DNA from: an uncultured Mediterraneibacter sp.
GTDB taxonomy: Bacteria; Bacillota; Clostridia; Lachnospirales; Lachnospiraceae
Length of the DNA: 64,000 nucleotides
Assembly (NCBI GenBank): GCA_944381935.1
Contig: CALWMN010000010.1
Location: 1 to 64,000, forward strand
Direction: 5' to 3'
The stretch's first letter is position 1. Each line of letters starts with the position of its first letter. The notes below the pieces were generated by a model. The model did no database searches, was not told the origin of the DNA, and was given only the letters and a program-made list of their open reading frames with translations. This document shows, piece after piece, positions 37,003 through 50,120 of the stretch. The translations under genes were made by a program, and so were the position numbers.

Positions 37003-37284
37003 TTACGTGCTCAGGCTGTTTTTGGTGGATATACCCAGTTCATCCAGGCCTTCATTCTGCCCGTCTTCCCACGCAGCCTCTGCGATAGGCATCTCCTTTG
37101 CATACTTCCTTACCCTGCTCGTGTACTGCGCGTACTCCCACAAAGTGTGGCTGGCTCCCATTAGGTCCGGGTCCTTGTACTGTTTTTAGCTTACTGCATT
37201 GTACAGTTCCAACAGGTTCTTTTTGTCCTCAAAGATCATGACGAATAGCCGTGACTTATACAGACGGTTCGGTTTCTTTTCCAT
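37003..37284 (-). pseudogene. Remnant of an Rpn-family (PD-(D/E)XK) transposase/nuclease
   Basis: The minus strand starts with ATG behind a perfect AAAGGAGGAA site and reads MEKKPNRLYKSRLFVMIFED, then KKNLLELYNAVS, then a TAA stop. In the same frame it resumes KQYKDPDLMG and then LWEYAQYTSRVRKYAKEMPI, which matches the C-terminal part of the same family. About 200 middle residues are missing, and the tail is out of register. This pattern (head, stop, deletion, tail) marks a decayed gene. Members are abundant in Lachnospiraceae and related to Rpn recombination nucleases. The rest of the gap 37285-37496 holds nothing I recognise. Confidence 0.72.
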
Positions 37285-37496
37285 ATGGGTTCCTCCTTTT
37301 GAATGGTACGCAGGAGGTCCCCTTTCAATGGAAACCTCACTGCATTATCTGATTGGGATCAGAGCATTGAGATTTCGTTTGACATGTTATTCAGAAGATC
37401 CGGCGCGGCGGGTGCCGCCATAGATTTGGGCTGTCAGAAACGTAAATGCTTCATATATGGTAACATGACATATGCAAAGAACCAGACAAATCTGAT

Positions 37497-38699
37497 TTAA
37501 ATTTTCACATTGTTCGTTTCCGTTTCCTTGTCCGTTTCTTTTTCCGCCGTCCTGATATCTCTGTGTTTTTTTCTGAGCCGCTTATATACGCTTGCCCTGA
37601 ACAGATTGTACACCACTGACACAATCGGAATAAAGATCAGCATACCCACGACCCCCATCAGGCTTCCGCCAATGGTCACTGCCGCCAGCACCCATATGGA
37701 GGGAAGTCCGACAGAGCTGCCCACCACTTTGGGATAAATAAAGTTTCCCTCGATCTGCTGGAGGACCAGGAACATAACCACAAACCCAAGCGCCTGCAGC
37801 GGATCCACCATCAAGATCAGAAAAGCTCCCACAATGCAGCCGATAAAGGCGCCAAAGATCGGGATCAGCGCCGTGAACGCGATCAGAACGCCAACCAGAA
37901 GCGCATAGGGCATATTAAAAATATTCATGGCAATGAAGAACATCATTCCCAGGATCAGCGCCTCCACACACTGTCCGGTCAGGAAACTGGAAAACGATTT
38001 CGCAGTGAGTGAGCTGACCTCCAGGCACCATTCCACTCTTTTTTCAGAGAGAAATGCATACATCACTTTTGTCACCTGGACAGTAAGCTTTTCCTTCTGC
38101 AGAAGTACATAGCAGGCAAATACAAACGCAATTACAAACGTAGTAACGCCGCTTACGATAGAGCCGATGGCAGACATTGTAGAATTAAGGATATTACCGG
38201 CGCCGCTCTGGAAAAAAGAAACGGAATTATTTAAAACCCTGTCCACATCAATATTCAGATTTTCAAGCCATGCCCTCACTTCACTGTTGTTCGTAAACAA
38301 TTCCTCCAGAAACTGCTGTGCCACAGGCACAAATTCCTGTATCGTTTTCCCCAGCGAAAGGAGCGTTGTCCCAAGCTCCGGGATCACAACAAACATGACA
38401 AGAACCACGATCCCTATCACAATAAGCAGGGTCAGAATAAGGCTCAAAGGGCGCGCAAGCTTCTGCGCCACCCTATTATCCTCCAGATAACGGTTGTGGA
38501 ATATTTTTTCTTCCAGGAATTTCATCGGCACATTCAGCACGAACGCGATCGCACCGCCCAGAAGAAACGGGAATATAATCCCGAAAACGAATCGGATTCC
38601 CTGAAAAATCAGCAGATAATTCCACAGGGCAATCAGAATGATGATCGTAAAGACAATCAGTTCTTTGATTTTTTTCATGTTTTCTTTATCAAGCTTCAT
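37497..38699 (-). CDS. AI-2E family (PerM/YtvI-like) membrane transporter
   Basis: About 400 residues with seven or eight membrane segments: two N-terminal hydrophobic pairs, a soluble middle (about 110-190: IPELGTTLLSLGKTIQEFVP), and four to five C-terminal spans including LIAFTALIPIFGAFIGCIVGAFLIL and the family-typical QQIEGNFIYPKVVGSSVGLPSIWVL. Family members export AI-2, act as permeases or as Na+/H+ antiporters; the substrate cannot be told here. The start is the ATG at 38697-38699 (MKLDKEN), preceded by GGAGG, rather than one six codons earlier. The tail is charged. Confidence 0.87.
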   Translation of the reverse strand: MKLDKENMKKIKELIVFTIIILIALWNYLLIFQGIRFVFGIIFPFLLGGAIAFVLNVPMKFLEEKIFHNRYLEDNRVAQKLARPLSLILTLLIVIGIVVLVMFVVIPELGTTLLSLGKTIQEFVPVAQQFLEELFTNNSEVRAWLENLNIDVDRVLNNSVSFFQSGAGNILNSTMSAIGSIVSGVTTFVIAFVFACYVLLQKEKLTVQVTKVMYAFLSEKRVEWCLEVSSLTAKSFSSFLTGQCVEALILGMMFFIAMNIFNMPYALLVGVLIAFTALIPIFGAFIGCIVGAFLILMVDPLQALGFVVMFLVLQQIEGNFIYPKVVGSSVGLPSIWVLAAVTIGGSLMGVVGMLIFIPIVSVVYNLFRASVYKRLRKKHRDIRTAEKETDKETETNNVKI

Positions 38700-38778
38700 A
38701 ATTCCTCCATATTTCACCGGTATTGTGCAAGAGTATCCCCGGTCTGTGTTTCCTTATTCTACCACGACACAGGAAGCA

Positions 38779-38828
38779 CAACAAGGCTGCCGGAAGATTT
38801 TTAAGAAAATCTCAAACGGCAGCCCTGT
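38779..38828 (-). terminator. Probable terminator of glgC2-glgD2
   Basis: GGCTGCCG / CGGCAGCC stem (38785-38792 and 38817-38824) with a nested AGATTTTC/GAAAATCT pairing in the loop; only a poor T-run (TTGTTGTG) follows on the minus strand. Confidence 0.5.
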
Positions 38829-38844
38829 TAAATTCATAAATTCT

Positions 38845-39987
38845 TTATACAGTCTTTCCTTTTTCAACAAATACCTGGAAGGTATCTGTTCCTTTCAATT
38901 CTTTCCCTTCTGTGACCACCACATTTTTGTCCGTGATCACATACTCAAGGTTTGCCCCCGACTCTACTGTCGTATCCTGCATAAGAACGCAGTTTTTCAC
39001 CACAGCGCCCTTTGCTACCCTGACGCCCCGGAAGAGGATAGAGTTCTCCACGTTCCCCTCAATCACGCATCCGTCCGCCGCCATCACATTCCTGACAGCG
39101 GATCCGGTGATATAACGGGTCGGGTTGTCATCGCGGATCTTTGTGTATATCTGGCTATTACGGAAAAGCGCATCCAGATTTTCATCATCAAGCAGCTTCA
39201 TATTCTCCGTATAGTAGCTCCTCATATCCGTGATGCGCGCACAGTATCCTTCATATTTATATCCCTGCACATTCAGCGTCACAAGATGCGGCGACAGGAT
39301 GTCCCTCTCATAAAATACATAGCCCCGCACAAACGCCTGGCTGATCTGGTCGATCAGCAGCTCCCTCTCAATTGCATAGATGTTCATGGAAAGGTTCTGT
39401 ACACCGGACGCCTTGGAATTAATCCTGATATTGCTCACCCGGGTATCCTCAAGCTCCAGCGTGTAGTAAAGCGATTTGTTGTCCGTCCCCTCCTCGCCAA
39501 AACTCTCCGGCAGCGTCTCCTGCGTATATGCCACCGTCACATCCGCGCCGCTTGCAATATGAAATTCCAGGAATCTGCCGAAATCGAAATTCACCGCAAT
39601 GTTCGTATCTGCCATCACGACATATTGTTCCTTCTGGCTCTTTAAGAATCCGAGTATGCTTGCCAGAGCCTCCACACGCCCGTTATATACTTTTACCGTC
39701 TTCTCCGCAAAGGGAGGTACGATGTTAAGCCCGCCGTTCTTGCGGGTGAGATCCCATTCACGCCCCGCTCCCAGATGGTCCAGCAGAGAATGATAATTCT
39801 TCCGCACGATGACAGAGACATTGTCTATCCCGCAGTTCACCATACTGGACAGGATAAAATCGATCATGCGATAACGCCCCGCAAACGGGATGGAAGCCAT
39901 CAGGCGGTCCGCCACCAGTTCAGGGACCAGGTCATCATAACTGTTCGGGAAAATAATACCCAATGCATCTATGTTTGAATTTATCAT
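38845..39987 (-). CDS. glgD: GlgD-like subunit (copy 2), probably non-catalytic
   Basis: 380 residues. Same fold as GlgC/GlgD: nucleotidyltransferase domain, then a hexapeptide beta-helix ([26 protein letters not shown]). Catalytic landmarks are lost: the nucleotide loop LAGGxGxRL is replaced by [10 protein letters not shown], and the GDxIYxxDY block reads [11 protein letters not shown]. It should therefore be a regulatory subunit. Its ATG overlaps the glgC2 stop by 4 bp. It is much more divergent from the standard motif than GlgD of the first pair. Confidence 0.88.
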   Translation of the reverse strand: MINSNIDALGIIFPNSYDDLVPELVADRLMASIPFAGRYRMIDFILSSMVNCGIDNVSVIVRKNYHSLLDHLGAGREWDLTRKNGGLNIVPPFAEKTVKVYNGRVEALASILGFLKSQKEQYVVMADTNIAVNFDFGRFLEFHIASGADVTVAYTQETLPESFGEEGTDNKSLYYTLELEDTRVSNIRINSKASGVQNLSMNIYAIERELLIDQISQAFVRGYVFYERDILSPHLVTLNVQGYKYEGYCARITDMRSYYTENMKLLDDENLDALFRNSQIYTKIRDDNPTRYITGSAVRNVMAADGCVIEGNVENSILFRGVRVAKGAVVKNCVLMQDTTVESGANLEYVITDKNVVVTEGKELKGTDTFQVFVEKGKTV

Positions 39988-41189
39988 CGCTCTTCCCCCT
40001 CCTTTACATCCGTGCTGATCATGGCAGCCGGCCCGATCTTCGCCCCGGCTCCTACCTTCACGCCGCTCCCCACTGTCGCCACGCCCTTGCTGTCGCCTTC
40101 CGGCATGGCTCCTACCACAGCGTTTTCTCCAATGGTCACTTTCTCAGCTACGATGCAGTGTTTGACCACAGCTCCGGCCTTGATCGTCGTGCCGCCCATG
40201 ACAACCGCATCCTCCACTTCCGCGCCTTCCTCGACCCTGACGCCTGCAAACAGGATCGAGTGCTTCACATGCCCGTTGATGCGGCATCCGTCTGTGATCA
40301 TGGAGTTCTCCACAACACCCGTCTCACCGATCTTATGCCCCGTCATGCCGCTGTTGCGGCTGTAGATCTTCCATTCCTCGTCAAACAGGTCGATACCGCT
40401 GTGTTCCGGGTCTAGGACTTCCATATTCGCTTCCCACAGAGAAGAGATCGTTCCGACGTCTTTCCAGTATCCGCTGAAATGATACGCATACATGTTCCTC
40501 TCATCGCGGAGCAGGTTCGGAATGATATTGTTTCCAAAATCATTTTCCGAGTTCGGATCCGCTTCGTCTTCTTCCAGATATTTTTTCAGGACATCCCAGT
40601 TAAAGATGTAAATCCCCATAGATGCAAGATTCGACTTCGGCTCTGCCGGCTTCTCTTGGAACTCTGTAATCTTGTCGTTCTCGTCCGTCACCATAAGTCC
40701 GAAGCGGGAAGCTTCCTCCCACGGCACTTCCATGACCGCCACACTGAACTCAGCTCCCTTTTCCTTGTGGAATTTCAGGAAATCGCTGTAGTCCTGCTTG
40801 CAGATCTGGTCGCCCGAGAGAATAATCACATATTCCGGGTCATAGCGGTCAATAAAGGAAATATTCTGATAGATTGCATTGGCGGTTCCCTTGTACCAGT
40901 CCGAACCAGACGCCTGCTGGTACGGAGGGAGCACATGCACGCCGCCATGAAGGCGGTCGAGATCCCAGGGCTGTCCGTTGCCTATGTACTCATTCAACAC
41001 AAGCGGCTGATACTGCGTCAGAATACCCACAGTATCAATACCGGAATTTACGCAGTTCGACAGCGGGAAATCAATGATCCGATATTTCCCGCCGAAAGGA
41101 ACTGCAGGTTTTGCCAGATTCTGTGTCAGCGCATACAGGCGTGACCCCTGTCCTCCGGCAAGAAGCATTGCAATCATTTCTTTTGCCAT
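39984..41189 (-). CDS. glgC: Glucose-1-phosphate adenylyltransferase GlgC (copy 2)
   Basis: 401 residues. Nucleotide loop [35 protein letters not shown] and [20 protein letters not shown] are intact, so catalysis is likely. The catalytic block reads [10 protein letters not shown] instead of [10 protein letters not shown] in copy 1. It lacks the ~20-residue C-terminal tail of copy 1. It is translated together with glgD2, from a promoter at 41277-41305; a motif shared with the glgC1 upstream region lies 150-170 bp upstream. Confidence 0.94.
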   Translation of the reverse strand: MAKEMIAMLLAGGQGSRLYALTQNLAKPAVPFGGKYRIIDFPLSNCVNSGIDTVGILTQYQPLVLNEYIGNGQPWDLDRLHGGVHVLPPYQQASGSDWYKGTANAIYQNISFIDRYDPEYVIILSGDQICKQDYSDFLKFHKEKGAEFSVAVMEVPWEEASRFGLMVTDENDKITEFQEKPAEPKSNLASMGIYIFNWDVLKKYLEEDEADPNSENDFGNNIIPNLLRDERNMYAYHFSGYWKDVGTISSLWEANMEVLDPEHSGIDLFDEEWKIYSRNSGMTGHKIGETGVVENSMITDGCRINGHVKHSILFAGVRVEEGAEVEDAVVMGGTTIKAGAVVKHCIVAEKVTIGENAVVGAMPEGDSKGVATVGSGVKVGAGAKIGPAAMISTDVKEGEER

Positions 41190-41276
41190 AATTCTTCCCC
41201 TATTCTATCATATTTTGCACAGATCCAGCAGACGGACAGGATGCCCCCTTCTGGAAGCGCAATACTTTATGTACAA

Positions 41277-41305
41277 ATTGTACCTCAAATCCAGAAAAAG
41301 GTGAA
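41277..41305 (-). promoter_or_regulatory. Promoter of glgC2-glgD2
   Basis: Minus strand: TTCACC (41300-41305), 17-bp spacer, TACAAT (41277-41282). Confidence 0.55.
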
Positions 41306-41336
41306 GGTTTTTATGCAATGAACACAAAAATACATA

Positions 41337-41358
41337 AGATCGTGATATTTTTCCATAA
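41337..41358. repeat. Motif shared with the first glgC upstream region (copy B)
   Basis: AGATCGTGATATTTTTCC followed by ATAA; 20 of 22 bases as at 9474-9495. It lies about 30 bp upstream of the glgC2 -35 box. An 11-base ATAATATAGTA (41355-41365) next to it also occurs at 9443-9453. Confidence 0.55.
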
Positions 41359-41375
41359 TATAGTAAGCGCAGAAT

Positions 41376-41414
41376 GGCAAACCCCCGGAAGGATCTGAAA
41401 TCCTCCGGGGGTCC
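41376..41414 (-). terminator. Terminator of the V-ATPase operon
   Basis: ACCCCCGGAAGGAT / ATCCTCCGGGGGT stem (arms at 41381-41394 and 41400-41412, one mismatch), 5-nt loop. Only TTTG follows on the minus strand, so it may rely on stem strength. Confidence 0.65.
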
Positions 41415-41426
41415 TGTTTTGACACT

Positions 41427-42083
41427 CTATTTCTCGCTGTAATGATGCGCCTCTTCCAGCATCATATCCTTTACCTTCATCAGGCGGATCTGTGTGCTTC
41501 TCTCGTTCTCATCCAGCTTCATCGTAATGTATTTGATGTTTTCCTCCGTCTCCGGAATAATGACATGCTCCAGCGCATTCACACGCCGCCTCGTCTTTTC
41601 GATCTCTGCAGCCATAAGCTGGCACGCCTTCTCACACTCTGCCAGACGTATCATGGCCGGCAGGATATCGGCGAGTGATTTGACCGCTCCATCCAGGTCG
41701 CCGGATGTAAACGCGAAACCATACGAGTAGATATCATTCTCATCTGCCGTCCTCGTCTTATACTCAAACGTCGGAATGTCCACGCTCATCACATTTTTTT
41801 CTCCGGTATCCAGGCTGACCTCCTGTTTCGGCGCCATCAGGGCGGTGTTCAGCGCCGCCTCCGACATCCCCGCCTTGGCAATGACGAAGTTTTTGTTCAC
41901 TGACAGGATTCCCGCCTCTACCTTCTTACGCACTTCCATGTTCTCACGGACAAGATCCAGATACTGGCGCATCAGCTCGTCACGTTTGTCCTTGAGGAGC
42001 TTATGGCCGCGAATCGCGGTAATACGCTTCTTTTTAAGCCTGGTCAGCTCCATCCGGGTGGGATTCACATGTTTCGCCGCCAA
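41427..42083 (-). CDS. ntpD: V-type ATP synthase subunit D
   Basis: 218 residues; the coiled-coil rotor shaft turning inside the A3B3 head. It starts with the family motif NPTRMELTRLKKKRITAIRGHKLLKDKRDEL, with a long helical hairpin over the whole length. Last gene of the operon, 11 bp after subunit B. Confidence 0.95.
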   Translation of the reverse strand: MAAKHVNPTRMELTRLKKKRITAIRGHKLLKDKRDELMRQYLDLVRENMEVRKKVEAGILSVNKNFVIAKAGMSEAALNTALMAPKQEVSLDTGEKNVMSVDIPTFEYKTRTADENDIYSYGFAFTSGDLDGAVKSLADILPAMIRLAECEKACQLMAAEIEKTRRRVNALEHVIIPETEENIKYITMKLDENERSTQIRLMKVKDMMLEEAHHYSEK

Positions 42084-42094
42084 AACGTCACCTC

Positions 42095-43465
42095 CTATGC
42101 ATCATAATATTCATCCAGATACTTATCGTCGATTCGTTTCAGCTCGGTTCTCGGCAGCATCCGAAGCAGTTTCCAACCGATATCCAGAGTTTCCTCAATG
42201 CTACGGTCTGCACTATATCCCTGGGACACATACTCCTGCTCAAAAGCGTCCGCGAATTTGGCGTACATCAGGTCGATCTCGGTCAGAGCCGCCTCCCCTA
42301 AGATTACCATGAGCTCTTTTGCGTCTTTTCCTCTTGCGTATGCAGAGAAGAGCTGGTTCATGGTATTGGAGTGGTCCGCCCTTGTCTTGCCCTCGCCGAT
42401 TCCCTTATCCTTCAGACGGGACAGGGACGGCAGTACATCGATCGGCGGCGTTACGCCTTTTCTGTAGAGCTCACGGCTTAAGATAATCTGTCCTTCTGTG
42501 ATATATCCGGTAAGGTCGGGGATCGGATGGGTCTTGTCGTCCTCCGGCATAGTCAGGATCGGAATCATCGTGATACTTCCCGCCTTGCCGTTCTGGCGTC
42601 CCGCTCTCTCATAAATGGACGCCAGGTCTGTGTACATGTAACCCGGATATCCACGGCGTCCCGGAACTTCCTTACGTGCAGCGGACACCTCTCGAAGCGC
42701 ATCCGCATAGTTTGTGATATCTGTCAGGATGACCAGCACGTGCATCCCTTTCTCAAAGGCAAGATACTCGGCTGCAGTCAAAGCCATCTTCGGCGTTGCA
42801 ATACGCTCGATGGCAGGGTCGTTCGCCAGGTTCACGAACAGGACGGTTCGGTCCAGCGCGCCCGTCTCACGGAAGCTCTCAATGAAGAAATTGGACTCCT
42901 CGAATGTAATACCCATTGCTGCAAATACAACTGCAAAGTTTTCATCCTTCCCCAGCACCTTCGCCTGTCTTGCGATCTGTGCCGCAAGCTGGGCGTGGGG
43001 CAGGCCTGATGCAGAGAAGATCGGCAGCTTCTGTCCCCGGACAAGTGTGTTCAGTCCGTCTATCGCAGACACGCCTGTCTGGATGAACTCTTCGGGGTAG
43101 CTTCTCGCTGCCGGGTTCATCGGCAGGCCGTTGATATCCCTGCGCTCATCCGGCAGAATCTCCGGTCCGTCGTCAATGGGGCGCCCCAGTCCGTCAAAAA
43201 CCCGTCCCAGCATGTCCTCCGACACGCCCAGCTCCATGCTTCTTCCCAGAAAACGCACTTTGCTGTTGGAAAGGTTGATTCCGGTTGAGCTCTCAAAGAG
43301 CTGGACCAGCACATCACTTCCGTTTACCTCAAGGACTTTACACCGTCTTGTCTCCCCGTTGGCGAGCTCTATCTCTCCCAGCTCATCATAAGTTACACCT
43401 TCTACGCCGCGCACCAGCATCAGCGGGCCGGCTACTTCCTGTATAGTTCTGTACTCTTTCGGCAT
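42095..43465 (-). CDS. ntpB: V-type ATP synthase subunit B
   Basis: 456 residues; the non-catalytic nucleotide-site subunit of the A3B3 head. It has the [24 protein letters not shown] beta-barrel start, [35 protein letters not shown] (no Walker A, as normal for B), and [22 protein letters not shown]. It begins right after the subunit A stop. Confidence 0.97.
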   Translation of the reverse strand: MPKEYRTIQEVAGPLMLVRGVEGVTYDELGEIELANGETRRCKVLEVNGSDVLVQLFESSTGINLSNSKVRFLGRSMELGVSEDMLGRVFDGLGRPIDDGPEILPDERRDINGLPMNPAARSYPEEFIQTGVSAIDGLNTLVRGQKLPIFSASGLPHAQLAAQIARQAKVLGKDENFAVVFAAMGITFEESNFFIESFRETGALDRTVLFVNLANDPAIERIATPKMALTAAEYLAFEKGMHVLVILTDITNYADALREVSAARKEVPGRRGYPGYMYTDLASIYERAGRQNGKAGSITMIPILTMPEDDKTHPIPDLTGYITEGQIILSRELYRKGVTPPIDVLPSLSRLKDKGIGEGKTRADHSNTMNQLFSAYARGKDAKELMVILGEAALTEIDLMYAKFADAFEQEYVSQGYSADRSIEETLDIGWKLLRMLPRTELKRIDDKYLDEYYDA

Positions 43466-45232
43466 TTAGCGGTCCTCCTTTTCAAATGCGCTGGCAATTT
43501 CAGCGTTCAGGTTCTCGTCTACTTCCTTATACTCTTCGTCAAGCGCATCCTCCGTTACATACTTGAAACGTCCGATCTGCTCTCTTACGGGCATGGAGAT
43601 CAGCTTCTGGAGGGAAGCTCCGTTTGAAAGCGCCTCCGCCGACCTGTCGTAGAACGCATTTACAAGCTGCATCATCATATGCTGCTTCTTGAGCGACGTG
43701 TATGTGTCTACCTCATGGAAGGAGTTCTGATGCAGGAAATCCTCGCGTATGGAGCGCGCTGCTTCCATCTTCAGCCTGTCAGTTGGGGAAAGCGCATCCA
43801 TTCCGACCATTTTCACGATCTCCTCAAGCTCCGCCTCTTCCTGAAGGAGCGTCATCATCTTCTGGCGTCCTGCCATCCAGTCCGAAGCCACCTCGCCATT
43901 GAACCATTTCTCCATATCATCCAGATACAGGGAATAGCTGTTCAGCCAGTTGATCGCCGGGAAATGTCTCTTATACGCCAGCTCGGAATCCAATCCCCAG
44001 AACACTTTCACAATACGCAGTGTCGCCTGTGACACCGGCTCGGAAGTATCTCCTCCCGGTGGCGATACGGCTCCGATTACAGACAGGGCTCCCTCCCGGC
44101 CTTCTTTGCCTAGGGAGGTCACATGTCCAGCACGCTCGTAGAACTGCGCCAGACGGCTTCCAAGGTATGCCGGATAACCTTCCTCGCCCGGCATCTCCTC
44201 CAGGCGTCCCGACATCTCTCTTAGCGCCTCTGCCCAGCGTGAAGTGGAATCTGCCATCAACGCGACAGAATATCCCATGTCGCGGAAATATTCCGCAATC
44301 GTGATTCCTGTGTAGATGGATGCCTCGCGGGCAGCCACCGGCATGTCCGAAGTATTCGCGATCAGGACCGTCCTCTGCATCAGAGGCTGCCCTGTCTTCG
44401 GGTCCTTCAGCTCCGGGAACTCGTTCAATACGTCCGTCATCTCATTGCCGCGCTCTCCGCAGCCGATATAGACGACGATATCTGCCTCTGCCCACTTTGC
44501 GAGCTGATGCTGGATCACGGTCTTGCCGCTTCCGAAAGGTCCCGGAACTGCTGCAACACCGCCCTTTGCGATCGGGAAAAAGGTGTCAATGACACGCTGT
44601 CCCGTCACAAGCGGCATCTCCGGCGGCAGTTTCTTCTTATAAGGACGCCCCCGGCGCACCGGCCACTTCTGCATGAGAGTCAGCTCTTTCTCCCCATTGT
44701 CTGTTTCAACGACAGCGACAACTTCCTCAACGGTAAATTCTCCTGCCCTGATCTCTTTGACCGTTCCCTTTATCCCGTAGGGAACCATGATCTTCTGCTG
44801 TACGAGCACAGTCTCCTGCACCGTACCGATCACATCTCCGGACTCCACTTCATCGCCCGCCTTTACCGTGGGAACGAACTCCCATTTCAGGTCGCGCTTC
44901 AGGGACGGAACCTCCACCCCTCTCTTTAAGTTATTTCCGGAGATCTTCATAATATCATCCAGAGGCCTCTGGATTCCGTCGTAAATGCTGGTGATAAGTC
45001 CCGGTCCCAGCTCAACGGACATCGGAACCTCCATAGATTCCACCGGTTCGCCCGGTCCCAGGCCAGAGGTCTCCTCATATACCTGGATCGACGCCTCGTC
45101 CCCGTGCATCTCAATGATCTCGCCGATCAGGCGCTGATTCGACACACGGACCACGTCAAACATATTTGCATCCCGCATCCCCTCTGCTATAACGAGAGGT
45201 CCTGCGACTTTTTTGATTACTCCTGTGCTCAT
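43466..45232 (-). CDS. ntpA: V-type ATP synthase subunit A (catalytic)
   Basis: 588 residues. Walker [10 protein letters not shown] (about residues 231-239), the A-type non-homologous insertion before it, catalytic [11 protein letters not shown] and [33 protein letters not shown]. The start ATG overlaps the preceding stop by one base (TAATG). Hydrolysis drives ion transport outward, or ATP synthesis in reverse. Confidence 0.97.
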   Translation of the reverse strand: MSTGVIKKVAGPLVIAEGMRDANMFDVVRVSNQRLIGEIIEMHGDEASIQVYEETSGLGPGEPVESMEVPMSVELGPGLITSIYDGIQRPLDDIMKISGNNLKRGVEVPSLKRDLKWEFVPTVKAGDEVESGDVIGTVQETVLVQQKIMVPYGIKGTVKEIRAGEFTVEEVVAVVETDNGEKELTLMQKWPVRRGRPYKKKLPPEMPLVTGQRVIDTFFPIAKGGVAAVPGPFGSGKTVIQHQLAKWAEADIVVYIGCGERGNEMTDVLNEFPELKDPKTGQPLMQRTVLIANTSDMPVAAREASIYTGITIAEYFRDMGYSVALMADSTSRWAEALREMSGRLEEMPGEEGYPAYLGSRLAQFYERAGHVTSLGKEGREGALSVIGAVSPPGGDTSEPVSQATLRIVKVFWGLDSELAYKRHFPAINWLNSYSLYLDDMEKWFNGEVASDWMAGRQKMMTLLQEEAELEEIVKMVGMDALSPTDRLKMEAARSIREDFLHQNSFHEVDTYTSLKKQHMMMQLVNAFYDRSAEALSNGASLQKLISMPVREQIGRFKYVTEDALDEEYKEVDENLNAEIASAFEKEDR

Positions 45233-45555
45233 TAGCTTACTCCTCCAAACAGAATATCTGACCCGACTGCCTGCTCTACGGTCTTTCTCACGCCTTCTAC
45301 CCCGGCTCCTGTATTGCCGGATACACCCGGTATCCGAATAACAGCCGGAAGCGTTTTCTCCCGATACCGCTCTATCTCATCCTCCAGCTCCGCGGCAGCC
45401 GCCTCTGTGATATAAATGATCCCGTAATCACTCTCTGCAAGCTGCTTAAACTTGTCGCGTGCCTCCTCCCGGGTCTTAACAGGGCAGATGCTAAGGCCTA
45501 ACGTGGCGAATCCGTAAATACTGTCATAATCGCCGATTACTGCAATCTTATACAT
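45232..45555 (-). CDS. V-type ATP synthase subunit F
   Basis: 107 residues; rotor subunit bound to D. Typical [20 protein letters not shown] start and the [12 protein letters not shown] strand-helix pattern. It overlaps the end of subunit C by 8 bp and A by 1 bp. Confidence 0.93.
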   Translation of the reverse strand: MYKIAVIGDYDSIYGFATLGLSICPVKTREEARDKFKQLAESDYGIIYITEAAAAELEDEIERYREKTLPAVIRIPGVSGNTGAGVEGVRKTVEQAVGSDILFGGVS

Positions 45556-46519
45556 ACATCTCCCTTATCCTTTCCCGGATCGCATTGTCCGGAAAATGGT
45601 TTTGCTTTCCGGTCAGAATGATCCGAACTGTCTTGATCTCATTCTCTCTTGCGATCAAATACCCCAACAGGGGACCTACAGAAAATGTTTCATATTTCTG
45701 TGGTTTCATTGTCTCTATCATACGGTTGTCGCACCAGCGCTCAAAGGCTGACGGTGACTCGCGAAGAGCGTCCGCCCCGCCCGCATAGGAAGTGCCCTCC
45801 AGATACTGGGCGATCTCATCCATGCCGGATAACGCCGCCTTGATAAGCTGGTCAACACTGATCCCGGAACACTGTGCCATTGCGCTTCTCATGAACTCAG
45901 CGGATTTCCCCGTCTTCTGGGAGCGCACCGCAATCCTGATATCTGCGATCGCCACTGTAGTGTCCGCGTAGTCCTCTATGATCTTTTCTCCTGAACGCTT
46001 TCCCGCCTCAGATATGGCTTCCAGCGCCGCTTTATCGATCAGGATATCGCAGAGCTGCCCGTCTCCTGTATGGAGCAGCGTATCAAGCGCCTCCGCCGCT
46101 GTCTGGGACATCTTCCCCGGAAGACGGGAGAAGTCCTTGTTCTCCACGATCCGGAGCATCTCTTCCCCGGATATGGGGCAGTCATCATAGAAAAGATGCC
46201 CGTTTTGCGTCTGCGTACAAACTGCCTTGACGGCAGCCTTCAGGTTATGGTACAGCTTCGGATAAGAAAGCACATCAAAGACGCTCATATCCGGAGCCAC
46301 ATCCCGGATCACACGCCAGGTCTTCTCTTCTTCCGCCTCCAGCACCTTATCCATATCCTGCCCGGAGGACGCGCCGCCCCAGCCTTTCTCGACAAGGAAC
46401 TGCAATGCCTGTTCCACTGTCTTGCACGCCAGAAGCTGCTCGATCGACGCGTCGGTCAGCAGAGACGTTTCCAGCGCCCGGATGCGCGCAACCGCGTAAG
46501 TATACTTTGTATTGCTCAA
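45548..46519 (-). CDS. ntpC: V-type ATP synthase subunit C (V0 d/AC39 family)
   Basis: 323 residues; the funnel-shaped socket linking the rotor shaft to the K ring. The start YTYAVARIRALETSLLTDASIEQLL and the end [31 protein letters not shown] are typical of the family. 26 bp after subunit E. Confidence 0.93.
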   Translation of the reverse strand: MSNTKYTYAVARIRALETSLLTDASIEQLLACKTVEQALQFLVEKGWGGASSGQDMDKVLEAEEEKTWRVIRDVAPDMSVFDVLSYPKLYHNLKAAVKAVCTQTQNGHLFYDDCPISGEEMLRIVENKDFSRLPGKMSQTAAEALDTLLHTGDGQLCDILIDKAALEAISEAGKRSGEKIIEDYADTTVAIADIRIAVRSQKTGKSAEFMRSAMAQCSGISVDQLIKAALSGMDEIAQYLEGTSYAGGADALRESPSAFERWCDNRMIETMKPQKYETFSVGPLLGYLIARENEIKTVRIILTGKQNHFPDNAIRERIREMYV

Positions 46520-46545
46520 AACAAACCCTCCTTGCCGGCTGCGCC

Positions 46546-47139
46546 CTATCCGAACAGCATCCTGTTCACTTTATCTGACAGTTCTTCCCTCTTTGAGTCG
46601 AACACTGCCTTTATCGTACAGTTTTCCTCAATGCCTCCATAGACAAGCAGGAATCCCCCGTCTGTCTCCTTCGGTTCATCGGACAGCGCCAGGCTTCCGC
46701 CCTTCGCTGCGGCAATTGTCTTAATCTTCCCCGAAAATCCTTCGGGCATCCGCTTAAGATCCTTTTCCGAGAAACAGATCACCCCGTCCTCCGGGAGTGC
46801 ATATCTCTCAAGCAGCTTCTCAAGCAGGTCAAAATATTGCTCATCGCCCAGATCCATCACTTTGTCATATGCCTTGCCAAGCACTTCCCGTATGGCATCC
46901 TGCTTCGCGGAGAGGATTGCCTGCTTCCTGCGCATATCGGATGCGGACTTCGCACGGCCGGCATAGTCCTCTGCTTCACGGCATGCCTTTGCCCGGATTT
47001 CTGCGGCCTCTTTGCCCGCTTCTTCCCGCGCCTTTTCCAGCACGCTGTCCGCCTCTCCTTTCGCCCGGTCCAGGATCTCCTGTGCAGACTGCTCTGCTTC
47101 TTTGAGAATCTGGGTTTTCATTTTATCCAGTCCACTCAT
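46546..47139 (-). CDS. ntpE: V-type ATP synthase subunit E
   Basis: 197 residues; peripheral stalk. The N-terminal ~90 residues are one long charged helix (AEQSAQEILDRAKGEADSVLEKAREEAGKEAAEI), which pairs with the small H/G subunit. The C-terminal globular part contacts subunit B. 15 bp after subunit K. Confidence 0.92.
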   Translation of the reverse strand: MSGLDKMKTQILKEAEQSAQEILDRAKGEADSVLEKAREEAGKEAAEIRAKACREAEDYAGRAKSASDMRRKQAILSAKQDAIREVLGKAYDKVMDLGDEQYFDLLEKLLERYALPEDGVICFSEKDLKRMPEGFSGKIKTIAAAKGGSLALSDEPKETDGGFLLVYGGIEENCTIKAVFDSKREELSDKVNRMLFG

Positions 47140-47154
47140 GTTTCCGCACTCCTT

Positions 47155-49646
<2,492 letters not shown>

Positions 49647-49685
49647 AGTCTTATCCCCTCCTTTTCTGTCTGGTTCTTCATACTC

Positions 49686-49994
49686 TTACACAAGATTTGA
49701 AACAACAAGGTCAACTGCTTCCGCTTCCATCCCTGCCGCCCTGGCCTTCAAATCCCGGATCATCCCTTCCTGTTCCTTTCGCGCAGCCTCTTCTTCCTTT
49801 GCCGCATCTTTTTTCGCCTGCTCCAGCCGGTCGGCTCTCTCCTGCTGCGCCGCCTTAAGTATCTCTGTCTTTACTTCGGATGCTTTACGCTCCGCGGCTT
49901 CACAGAGCCGCTTTCCCTCTTCCTGCGCGTCTCTGATTACAGAATCCGCCTTTCCTTCTGTTTCCCGAATCGACTGGATCGTCTCTTCTACCAT
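49686..49994 (-). CDS. V-type ATP synthase small stalk subunit (G/H type)
   Basis: 102 residues, almost entirely charged coiled coil (EETIQSIRETEGKADSVIRDAQEEGKRL and on), ending in AVDLVVSNLV. First gene in the operon, the position of ntpF/ahaH, which forms the peripheral stalk with E. Identification rests on shape and position. Confidence 0.85.
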   Translation of the reverse strand: MVEETIQSIRETEGKADSVIRDAQEEGKRLCEAAERKASEVKTEILKAAQQERADRLEQAKKDAAKEEEAARKEQEGMIRDLKARAAGMEAEAVDLVVSNLV

Positions 49995-50120
49995 AACTTT
50001 TCCACCACCTTTCCCTCCTTTTTCTTATGTCATGTTATCTTTTGTCAATTATCTTTTCCAATCCTCCCGGTTCCATACAAAAAGTCTTTTTGACACAATT
50101 TTAACATTTGACATAGGCTC

